The position numbers and the translations under genes are program-made. This document shows positions 1 to 6,702 of a stretch of 25,695 nucleotides of DNA, piece after piece. The stretch is from Opitutia bacterium (GTDB taxonomy: Bacteria > Verrucomicrobiota > Verrucomicrobiia > Opitutales > UBA953), in assembly GCA_003485955.1 (NCBI GenBank), contig DNHH01000097.1, forward strand, positions 920-26,614, given 5' to 3'. Each line of letters starts with the position of its first letter. Position 1 is the stretch's first letter. Under the pieces are notes generated by a model, which was given only the letters and a program-made list of their open reading frames with translations, had not been told where the DNA came from and ran no database searches.

Positions 1-773
1 CGTTCTTCAAATTCGCCGCGGTATTTAGATCCGGCTAAGAGCGCTCCTAAGTCTAGCGACCATATAACTTTATCACGAATGCCTTCGGGCACATCGCCAC
101 GTACAATGCGCTGAGCTAATCCTTCAACCACAGCTGTCTTCCCTACCCCAGGTTCGCCAATCAGCACGGGGTTGTTCTTTGTACGACGGGAGAGAATGCG
201 AATCACGCGACGTATCTCTTCATCACGACCAATAACTGGATCAACTTTCCCTGCACGCGCTCGCGCCGTCAGGTCAACACCGTACTTGGCCAGTGCTTCA
301 TAAGAAGCTTCGGGGGTTGCGCTGGTGACGCGTTGAGATCCTCGCAGACCAACGAGTGCTTCCAAAATTGTGTCACGCTCCAAGGTGATTGCAGAAAAAG
401 CTGGCCGCAGAGAAGGTGCTTCCGCCAGACCAAGCAAGATGTGCTCAGCTGAAACATAATCGTCTTTCATCGTTTCCGCTTCGGTCTTCCCCTTTAGCAA
501 TGCTTGCTGTGCTTCACCTGAAAAATTAGCTGCATTGCCGCCGGTAGCACGCGGAAGTCGTGAAAGTTGTTTCTCGATAGCAGACCGAAAGACATCGGCA
601 CTCTTACCCGTACGGCGCAATAATGCCGGAACGACACCCCCGTCTTGATTGAGCAAGCAAAGGGCAACGTGTGCGGGCTCAACCGAAGGGTGCCCGCGAC
701 GTGTAGCCTCCGCTTGCGCAGCGACAATAGCTTCAGCGCTCTTGTCTGTTAGATTTCCGAATGGATGACTCAT
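1..773 (-). CDS. clpB: ATP-dependent disaggregase ClpB, N-terminal part (runs off the window)
   Basis: Read on the reverse strand from ATG at 773, this gives 257 residues and continues past base 1, so only the N-terminal domain and the start of the first AAA+ module are here. Residues 1-145 match the repeated Clp N-terminal domain (it begins MSHPFGNLTDKSAEAIVAAQ). The linker leads into ARARAGKVDPVIGRDEEI and a Walker A motif, GEPGVGKT, at residues 206-213. The last residues, GSKYRGEFEE, are the usual ClpB/ClpA sequence after the first nucleotide site. ClpB is a cytoplasmic hexamer that rescues aggregated proteins with DnaK. The M-domain that would fully separate ClpB from ClpA/ClpC is outside the window; the N-terminal domain and linker favour ClpB. 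There is no Shine-Dalgarno sequence. The gene is divergent from the SirB1-like gene at 956. Confidence 0.9.
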   Translation of the reverse strand, partial: MSHPFGNLTDKSAEAIVAAQAEATRRGHPSVEPAHVALCLLNQDGGVVPALLRRTGKSADVFRSAIEKQLSRLPRATGGNAANFSGEAQQALLKGKTEAETMKDDYVSAEHILLGLAEAPSLRPAFSAITLERDTILEALVGLRGSQRVTSATPEASYEALAKYGVDLTARARAGKVDPVIGRDEEIRRVIRILSRRTKNNPVLIGEPGVGKTAVVEGLAQRIVRGDVPEGIRDKVIWSLDLGALLAGSKYRGEFEE

Positions 774-814
774 AGACACAAAGGTGCATTGACTGAGCCA
801 AAGTCATCCACCCT

Positions 815-840
815 CTAAACCCTGCTAAACCTCATAAAAC
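815..840. repeat. Helically phased CTAAACC repeats in the clpB leader
   Basis: CTAAACC occurs at 815-821 and again at 825-831, exactly 10 bp apart, and a related ATAAAAC follows at 834-840. The repeats lie between the predicted clpB start site and the start codon. They could be a repressor site or could bend DNA slightly; they could also be chance. Confidence 0.3.
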
Positions 841-857
841 ACGGCCGATTAGCATCT

Positions 858-886
858 ATTATAGTTCGTAAGCGCCAAAGCGTCAC
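858..886 (-). promoter_or_regulatory. Sigma-70-type promoter for clpB
   Basis: On the reverse strand a perfect -10 box TATAAT (863-858) lies 17 bases after GTGACG (886-881), which matches four of six positions of the TTGACA -35 consensus. The predicted start near 850 gives a leader of about 77 bases before the clpB ATG. Seen in sequence; use in the cell is inferred. Confidence 0.6.
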
Positions 887-955
887 GCATCGCGACGACC
901 TGTCGCGCACACGTGAAGTGTTGCTGATTGGCTTGGGCTTGACCACATTCATGCC

Positions 956-1810
956 ATGGGCGTCCCCCGCGAGCTTTCCGTACTCAGTCGGCTTCTTGAT
1001 GACCCCTCCCCTGTGGTGCAGAGCGCAGTACTCGATCGCGTTCGCCAGGCCGGAGACGAGGGCATGCGCTGGCTCGAGAAATTAGCCAGCGAGTCTGATT
1101 TAAGCGGTCCGGCGCGCGACCTTCTCCGCAGACTTCGCACCCCTGAGGCCGCAAGCCTCGCTTTTTTGGCGATTGCTCGCGATCGCGATGCCAATGTCGA
1201 AGACGGGCTGCTATACTTAGAGCGCATCATTGATCCGTCGCTCCCTGATAATGCGCTCCGTGATGATTTAGATAAACTGGGCGAACGTGCCCGCGGACTT
1301 CTTGTCTCCCCATCAGACATCCGTTCGCGATTGCGCACACTCAGTCGCGTTATTTTCGGCGAAAAAGGCTACCGTGGAGCCGAAGAAGGCATCGGCGATC
1401 CTGAAAATACTCTACTCTCCCATGCTTTAAAAACAAAACGCGGGAATCCATTTGCCCTGAGTTTACTTTATCTACTCGTCGCTCGTCGCGGGGGCCTAGA
1501 ACTCTGTCCGGTCGACCTACCTGGACGATTCATGGTCGGCTACTTCAATCAAAAAGACGATCCCATCTACGTCGACTGCTTCGCTGGCGGATCTTTTAGA
1601 ACTCCCGACGAACTGCGCCTGGCTTTGCGCGAGAACGATTTACCTGACGACAACGAATTACTAGGGCCTACAGACACGCGCACAACGCTTGCCCGTGCTT
1701 GTCGTATCCTCGGCACGCAATATGCCGAAAAAGGAGATGCCGTCCGCACACAGACTTTTCTCGACCTTGCGGCAGCACTTGTCGGAAAATCACGTCATGG
1801 TCGCCGCTGA
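956..1810 (+). CDS. SirB1 / Transglut_core2 family protein
   Basis: This 284-residue protein has a helical N-terminal half (about 1-110) with HEAT-like leucine and alanine spacing, such as LSRLLDDPSPVVQSAVLDRV. The central region has the typical SirB1/Transglut_core2 signatures RGNPFALSLLYLLVARRGGL, then PVDLPGRFMVGY and YVDCFAGG. The family is related to transglutaminase-like folds, but its biochemical role in bacteria is poorly defined, so no reaction is claimed. A C-terminal TPR-like segment (ILGTQYAEKGDAVRTQTFLDLA) is common in the family. The ATG at 956 has no Shine-Dalgarno sequence. The 3' end overlaps aroE by 14 bases, which suggests co-transcription and perhaps translational coupling. 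Confidence 0.8.
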   Translation: MGVPRELSVLSRLLDDPSPVVQSAVLDRVRQAGDEGMRWLEKLASESDLSGPARDLLRRLRTPEAASLAFLAIARDRDANVEDGLLYLERIIDPSLPDNALRDDLDKLGERARGLLVSPSDIRSRLRTLSRVIFGEKGYRGAEEGIGDPENTLLSHALKTKRGNPFALSLLYLLVARRGGLELCPVDLPGRFMVGYFNQKDDPIYVDCFAGGSFRTPDELRLALRENDLPDDNELLGPTDTRTTLARACRILGTQYAEKGDAVRTQTFLDLAAALVGKSRHGRR

Positions 1811-2678
1811 AATTCTAACTGCCTCCGATCTCACTGCTGGTCGCTTTCAAGCTGGCGACTTCGCCGTGCTCGGAAATCCCATTGCGCATTCGCTGAGTCC
1901 GGTGATGCATCAAGCATCATTAGCGGCGCTTGCACCCATGCACCCGAATCTACGTGGACGGCGCTACCACCGCATCTTGATTCAATCCGAAGAACTACCC
2001 AAGGCACTCGAACACTTACGTTTAATGGGCTGCTCGGGAGTGAATCTCACCGTGCCACACAAAGTTGCAGCAATGTCACTGATTCAGGAGATTGACATCT
2101 CAGCCGCCGATTGTGGTGCCACCAACACGCTAGTCCCTACACCACGTGGCTGGCGCGGCATGAACACGGATGGTGCAGGTTTCGCTGAAGCTTTAGCGGA
2201 AAAATCGGGCACAGGGCCTGAAGGTCGCCCCTTTGTGATTCTTGGCGCTGGTGGTGCCGCTCGCGCAGTTGCTTTTGCTTGTCTCCGCTTGGGCTGCGCT
2301 TCGATTTTAATTCTTAACCGCGGCGAGCCACGTCGGGTTGCACTTACCGAGGCGCTTAATCGTCCGAATATTAAACACGGCCCATTGACGGAAGAAAATC
2401 TTCCCCCCAACGCCGTCATCGTCAACTGCACACCCCTTGGACTTAAAGCCGAAGACCTGTCGCCCATCAACCCTGCCCACCTGCACATGGGCATGTTTGT
2501 CTTCGATGCCACTTACAGCGCACTGCCATCAGCACTCGTTCAAGCCGCCCGCGTTCGTGGAATTGTTGCCTGTGACGGTCGCCCCATGCTGCGCTGGCAA
2601 GGCGCACTCGCGTTCAAAGCATGGACAGGCATTCTTCCACCGATTCAAATCATGGCACATGCACTTGGAGAAATCTAA
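1797..2678 (+). CDS. aroE: Shikimate dehydrogenase
   Basis: AroE reduces 3-dehydroshikimate to shikimate with NADPH in aromatic amino acid synthesis. The 293-residue protein has the shikimate-binding NPIAHSLSP (Ser32 and Ser34), NLTVPHK with catalytic Lys89, and NTDGAGF with catalytic Asp125. It also has the NADP-binding GAGGAARA loop from Gly150, VNCTPLGL, and a C-terminal DGRPMLRWQGALAFKAWTG. The reading frame is open upstream to 1689, but homology starts only just after ATG 1797, so I chose that start; it lies inside the last codons of the SirB1-like gene. Length is normal for the family, perhaps slightly long at the N-terminus. Confidence 0.95.
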   Translation: MVAAEILTASDLTAGRFQAGDFAVLGNPIAHSLSPVMHQASLAALAPMHPNLRGRRYHRILIQSEELPKALEHLRLMGCSGVNLTVPHKVAAMSLIQEIDISAADCGATNTLVPTPRGWRGMNTDGAGFAEALAEKSGTGPEGRPFVILGAGGAARAVAFACLRLGCASILILNRGEPRRVALTEALNRPNIKHGPLTEENLPPNAVIVNCTPLGLKAEDLSPINPAHLHMGMFVFDATYSALPSALVQAARVRGIVACDGRPMLRWQGALAFKAWTGILPPIQIMAHALGEI

Positions 2679-2741
2679 TACGTGCGGCAGGGCCAGCGCA
2701 TTTAGCCTTTAGGCCGCCGCCATTTACAGTATCTTCATTTT

Positions 2742-3599
2742 ATGCCTACGTTGATAGAACTTGAGCAACTGCGCGAGCATCACGCAGCCGCAGCAGCTTT
2801 TATCGCAGGCATCATCGGGCTTTGTATTGGTTCCTTTCTCAATGTTTGCGCACATCGCATCCCGACGGGGAAATCTATCATTAACCCACCCTCGAGCTGC
2901 GCTTGCGGACAACTAATTCCTTTCTGGTTAAACATACCGGTCATTGGATGGCTTACCCTCCGAGGGAAGGCTCGCTGTTGCGGGCAACCAATCTCCGCAC
3001 GTTACCCCTTACTTGAACTTGCTGGCGGATTGGCTCTAGCAGCTGCTTGGTTTTGGCTCCCCGCAGATCGTGCCATCGCTGCATCTTTTCTTTTGCCCAT
3101 TCTCCTCCTCCTTGCGGCATGCGATATCGATTCCATGCTCGTGCCAGACGGACCTAACTTTCTACTTGTCGCAATTGGTCTCACTCTCGCCATCGCCTTA
3201 CCATCAATACACGGAGAAGGCGGACGTTCACTCGCGATCCTTGATCGTATCGCCTCACTGGAAACTGCACTCATCGGCGTAGCTGTAGGCACGGCAGCAA
3301 CATGGTGGATCCGCACACTCGGCACAGTATTTTTTGAAAAAGAGGCCATGGGAGAGGCAGACATTATACTTTGCGCAGGGATGGGAGCGTTTGGCGGGTG
3401 GCAAGGGGCGCTTTTCACACTCTTCGGTGGAGCAATCGTTGGCCTTGTCCTCGTCCTTCCCGGTCTCATTCAGGCCCGTATTAAAAATAGCCCAGGACCC
3501 GGATCTGTGCCATTTATCCCCAGCCTAGCAATCGCCGGGACTATCTGGTTCTTTAGGGGTAACGAATTAGTCGAAATGTGGATGAATTTGGGCCGATAA
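2742..3599 (+). CDS. Type IV prepilin leader peptidase / N-methyltransferase (PilD family, A24)
   Basis: A membrane aspartic protease of 285 residues that would cleave prepilin or pseudopilin leader peptides for type IV pili or type II secretion. The N-terminal GLCIGSFLNVCAHRIP is the family hallmark and is followed by the cytoplasmic zinc-binding and methyltransferase loop. Acidic sites are CDIDSMLVPD (Asp128, Asp130, Asp136) and GEADIIL (Asp207), where the usual GxGD has become GEAD but keeps its Asp. About seven hydrophobic segments follow. The zinc loop is odd: cysteines are C53-A-C55 and C79-C80 instead of two CxxC pairs. The gene follows aroE by 63 bases. No pilin gene is in the window, so the substrate is unknown. 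Confidence 0.88.
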   Translation: MPTLIELEQLREHHAAAAAFIAGIIGLCIGSFLNVCAHRIPTGKSIINPPSSCACGQLIPFWLNIPVIGWLTLRGKARCCGQPISARYPLLELAGGLALAAAWFWLPADRAIAASFLLPILLLLAACDIDSMLVPDGPNFLLVAIGLTLAIALPSIHGEGGRSLAILDRIASLETALIGVAVGTAATWWIRTLGTVFFEKEAMGEADIILCAGMGAFGGWQGALFTLFGGAIVGLVLVLPGLIQARIKNSPGPGSVPFIPSLAIAGTIWFFRGNELVEMWMNLGR

Positions 3600-3660
3600 C
3601 CCTAATCCAGACTTGTCTCAAAGCCGGCCAAGACAGAATATACTAGACACCACCCTACTG

Positions 3661-3921
3661 ATGAAGACCTCGACTCTCCTTCTGATCGCGACAGCCATTT
3701 TGTCTGGTTGCACCACTTACGATACCCCAAATCACGGTCGCGGCGTCAGCATGGAGCCCTCCCACAACTTCCTTGGCCTGATTGTCATCGAGCCTTCGTC
3801 GTATGCCTCCAATAATACAGCGACGATTCGCTTAAAGACGGACGAGCTCTATGCTCGACGAACAACGAGCGGCGACCGCATTACCCTTCTTTGGGGTGCC
3901 ATCACGATTACAGATTACTGA
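3661..3921 (+). CDS. Small predicted lipoprotein of unknown function
   Basis: An 86-residue product starting at ATG 3661. It begins MKTSTLLLIATAILSGC, a clear type II signal peptide with lipobox L14-S15-G16-Cys17, so the mature protein should be lipid-anchored with about 70 residues. The residue after the lipidated cysteine is Thr, not Asp, which fits outer-membrane sorting by proteobacterial rules. The mature part has no motif I recognise; it alternates hydrophobic and polar residues (LLWGAITITDY at the end) and may be a small beta structure. The frame is open from 3613, but the signal peptide fixes the start at 3661. It follows the prepilin peptidase by 61 bases and ends just before a terminator. 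Confidence 0.65.
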   Translation: MKTSTLLLIATAILSGCTTYDTPNHGRGVSMEPSHNFLGLIVIEPSSYASNNTATIRLKTDELYARRTTSGDRITLLWGAITITDY

Positions 3922-3939
3922 GCTTTAAGTTCAGCCCAT

Positions 3940-3968
3940 AAAGCCCCTTTCTTTTAAGGGGCTTTTTT
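3940..3968 (+). terminator. Rho-independent terminator
   Basis: A 10-bp perfect stem pairs AAAGCCCCTT (3940-3949) with AAGGGGCTTT (3956-3965) around a 6-base loop and runs into a T-tract at 3963-3968. It lies 19 bases after the lipoprotein stop and should end the transcript coming from 956 onward, so oleC needs its own promoter. Confidence 0.9.
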
Positions 3969-4029
3969 ATGCCCCAGGGGAAGCCTCTTGCGGAACACCT
4001 ACCGTCCTTCGTAGTTTGTGCCTTTAGAG

Positions 4030-5697
4030 ATGGAGCAATCCTCGCATAACGTCGCTCGTCACCTGCGTCAAATCGCTCAGGAGAGGCCGCATGTCACTGC
4101 GATCAAATCCCCCGTCTCACTTGGCCCCGATGGACATATTGGGTATCACACTTCGAGCTTTGGCGAACTCGACTCTCTCAGCGACGCTGCCGCCCGACTC
4201 TTCCGTTCAGCCGGCATCGCTCCAGGAGACCATGTGCTTTTAGCCTTACGCCCGGGACAAGACCTCATTGTTGGCATGTACGGGTTACTAAAAGCTGGCG
4301 GAATTCCCGTTGCGCTCGACCCAGGGATGGGACTCGGAATGTTGCTCAAGTGTATAGCTAAAACTCGTCCCACCGCCCTGATTGGCGTTCGTCGGGCAAC
4401 CCTTTTTTCCCATCTTCCCATCGATGCTTTTTCGAGTTTAAAAACACGCGTGACCGTTGGAGACAGCACCTGGTATCGCTCAATGGAAGCAGCACGATCG
4501 CAAAGACCAGGCATTATTCACGAAGGGAAAAGCGAGGATACCGCCGCAGTGCTATTTACATCGGGCTCAACGGGTACACCGAAGGGCGTTGTATACACAC
4601 ATGGCATGCTGGATGCACAAGTTGCGTTGGTACGTAATACCTTCGGGATCACTAAAGGAGAAATCGATTTACCACTTCTTCCTGTATTCGCGCTCTTTAA
4701 TCCCGCACTCGGCGTCACAACGGTGACACCATGGATGAATCCCGCACGTCCCGCGTCTGCAGACCCAGAACCGATCCTTGAAGCCATTCAGTCCGAGCGC
4801 ATCACCACTAGCTTTGGGTCGCCAACACTTTGGGATATTTTATCTCGGGCAGCTGAATCTCGAAACATAACACTGTCGTCCTTGCATCGTATCATGATTG
4901 CAGGCGCACCAGTGCCACCCGGACTACTTTCACGACTATCAAGGGTAGCACCAAACGCCACCGTGCACACGCCATATGGTGCAACGGAGTGCCTGCCGGT
5001 GACCAATATCCAGTCCGCCGAAATTCTCTCCGAAACAGGGGCAGGCGCGCGACGTGGCCAAGGTACCTGCGTCGGCCGTCCCGCTACGGGCGTTGAAATT
5101 CGCGTCATCCGCGAAGAAGATGGTCCACTCGATCGACTTGAACACGCCACCCCCTGTGCCCCTGGCGAAATAGGCGAAATCCTGGCGACAGGACCAACCG
5201 TCACTCGGAACTATAATCGAAACCCTGAAGCCACCGCTTTAGCGAAGACAGTTGATGCGCAAGGACGCATCTGGCATCGCATGGGCGACTTGGGTGCAAT
5301 CGATGAACGTGGCAGGCTTTGGTTTCATGGTCGACGTGCTGAAAAATTAGAGACGTCCGATGGCTCAATGACTACCGAGTCTGTTGAACCGTCTTTTTCA
5401 GATCACAATGATGTTCGACGTTGCGCCCTTATTGGTCTTGGGCCACGAGGCAAACAGCGAGCCGTGCTGGTTGTTGAGCCTCGCCGCATGCCAACAGATT
5501 ATCGTGAAGCAAAAGTATTGGTTGATGATCTCCGCCACCATGCCTCTGCCAATAGACATAGTGCACGCGTAGCCGCTATTGTTTTTCAGCGAGCCTTGCC
5601 AACGGATATTCGCCATAACGCCAAAATACACCGCCTGACCGTTACACGCATCTGGAATGCCCGTGGGTTTGTGCGCGATGGGGATATGCTACGATGA
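4030..5697 (+). CDS. oleC: OleC, AMP-dependent olefin beta-lactone synthetase
   Basis: A 555-residue member of the adenylate-forming superfamily. In long-chain olefin synthesis OleC activates the beta-hydroxy acid made by OleA and OleD with ATP and closes it to a beta-lactone, which OleB then decarboxylates. The P-loop LFTSGSTGTPKGVVYTH lies at about residues 175-191, followed by the OleC-like LPLLPVFALFNPALGVTT, TPYGATECLPVT (adenine site), the MGDLGAIDERGRLWFHGRRAEK hinge region (4282-5356 includes it), and the C-terminal TDIRHNAKIHRLTV with the conserved Lys. Identity as OleC, not a fatty acyl-CoA ligase, rests on these motifs and on the overlapping oleD. I start at ATG 4030; GTG at 4018 adds four residues. 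No Shine-Dalgarno is visible. oleA and oleB are absent from the window. Confidence 0.88.
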   Translation: MEQSSHNVARHLRQIAQERPHVTAIKSPVSLGPDGHIGYHTSSFGELDSLSDAAARLFRSAGIAPGDHVLLALRPGQDLIVGMYGLLKAGGIPVALDPGMGLGMLLKCIAKTRPTALIGVRRATLFSHLPIDAFSSLKTRVTVGDSTWYRSMEAARSQRPGIIHEGKSEDTAAVLFTSGSTGTPKGVVYTHGMLDAQVALVRNTFGITKGEIDLPLLPVFALFNPALGVTTVTPWMNPARPASADPEPILEAIQSERITTSFGSPTLWDILSRAAESRNITLSSLHRIMIAGAPVPPGLLSRLSRVAPNATVHTPYGATECLPVTNIQSAEILSETGAGARRGQGTCVGRPATGVEIRVIREEDGPLDRLEHATPCAPGEIGEILATGPTVTRNYNRNPEATALAKTVDAQGRIWHRMGDLGAIDERGRLWFHGRRAEKLETSDGSMTTESVEPSFSDHNDVRRCALIGLGPRGKQRAVLVVEPRRMPTDYREAKVLVDDLRHHASANRHSARVAAIVFQRALPTDIRHNAKIHRLTVTRIWNARGFVRDGDMLR

Positions 5698-6689
5698 GCC
5701 AGCGGCGCGTGCTTGTGACAGGCGGTGGCGGCTTTCTCGGACGTGCAATTGTCGAACGCTGTCTTGCGCGCGGGTGGAACGTGCGGGTTACAGGACGCAA
5801 AGCCCATACCGACTTAACCACACGTGGCGTAGAATTCTTTGCCGGGGAAATCTCTGACTGCCAACATATCCGCCAAGCCGCACGCGACTGCGAGGCCATC
5901 TTCCATGTTGCCGCGAAAGCTGGCGTCTGGGGACCCCGCGCAGAGTATGAACGTATCAACGTCGGCGGCACACAGTCGGTGATTGATGCCTGTAAAGCGG
6001 AAGGCGTTCCCTACCTCGTTCACACCAGCACCCCGAGTGTTGTTTTTAACGGCGAGTCTTTTCGTGGTGCCGATGAGATGCTTCCTTATGGACGAAATTG
6101 GCTCTGTCATTACGCCCGCACCAAGGCAGAAGCTGAACGCCGCGTACGCACCGCAATCGTATACGGCCTACGTACCTGTTCGCTTCGACCTCATCTCATC
6201 TGGGGCCCTCGCGATCCGCACATTTTCCCTCGCATCTTGGCACGGGCGCGCTCTGGACGCTTAAGCATTATCGGTGACGGAAATAATCAAGTCGACGTTA
6301 CCCATGTCGATACCGCCGCCGATGCTCACCTAAATGCCCTTGAGGCACTCATGGCAGGTCGGGCCAACGGACAGGCCTACTTTCTCTCACAAGGCGAACC
6401 AGTCCGACTGTGGGAGTTTGTGAATCGCTTACTCAAAGGTGCTGGCATCAAGCCAGTGACACGTCGCATCCCGTTGCCTGTCGCCTACGCCATGGGTGCC
6501 ACACTTGAAGTTGCCTGGGCGACATTACAACTCAACGACGAACCACCAATGACACGCTTCGTCGCAACTGAACTCGCCAAAGATCACTGGTTCAATGTCA
6601 CTGCCGCACGCCGCGATTTACAATTGCGACCCGCTCACGACACATGGGAAGCACTCGACCGTCTAGCTGCTCAATTACGCTCTGAGTAA
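5694..6689 (+). CDS. oleD: OleD, NADPH-dependent beta-ketoacid reductase (extended SDR)
   Basis: A 331-residue extended short-chain dehydrogenase. OleD reduces the 2-alkyl-3-keto acid condensed by OleA to the hydroxy acid used by OleC. The N-terminal VTGGGGFLGRAIV (residues 8-20) is the Rossmann loop. HTSTPSVVF supplies the catalytic Ser/Thr region, HYARTKAEAE gives the YxxxK pair Tyr140 and Lys144, and LRPHLIWGPRDPHIFPRIL is the extended-SDR substrate region. 3-beta-hydroxysteroid dehydrogenases look similar; the pairing with oleC decides the call. The ATG overlaps the oleC TGA as ATGA, indicating translational coupling. The gene ends 13 bases from the convergent FAD oxidoreductase. Confidence 0.87.
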   Translation: MSQRRVLVTGGGGFLGRAIVERCLARGWNVRVTGRKAHTDLTTRGVEFFAGEISDCQHIRQAARDCEAIFHVAAKAGVWGPRAEYERINVGGTQSVIDACKAEGVPYLVHTSTPSVVFNGESFRGADEMLPYGRNWLCHYARTKAEAERRVRTAIVYGLRTCSLRPHLIWGPRDPHIFPRILARARSGRLSIIGDGNNQVDVTHVDTAADAHLNALEALMAGRANGQAYFLSQGEPVRLWEFVNRLLKGAGIKPVTRRIPLPVAYAMGATLEVAWATLQLNDEPPMTRFVATELAKDHWFNVTAARRDLQLRPAHDTWEALDRLAAQLRSE

Positions 6690-6702
6690 GCACGCTTGAT
6701 AG

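Noticed and set aside
850..875. CIRCE-like element (TTAGC ... ) in front of clpB
   Set aside because: TTAGCATCT is followed after nine bases by CGTAAGCGC, which does not match the required GAGTGCTAA arm.
2684..2717. Terminator after aroE (GCGGC ... GCCGC)
   Set aside because: Only five pairs, a long loop and no T-run.
3002..3469. 155-residue open frame on the reverse strand
   Set aside because: Antisense to the prepilin peptidase with no recognisable features.
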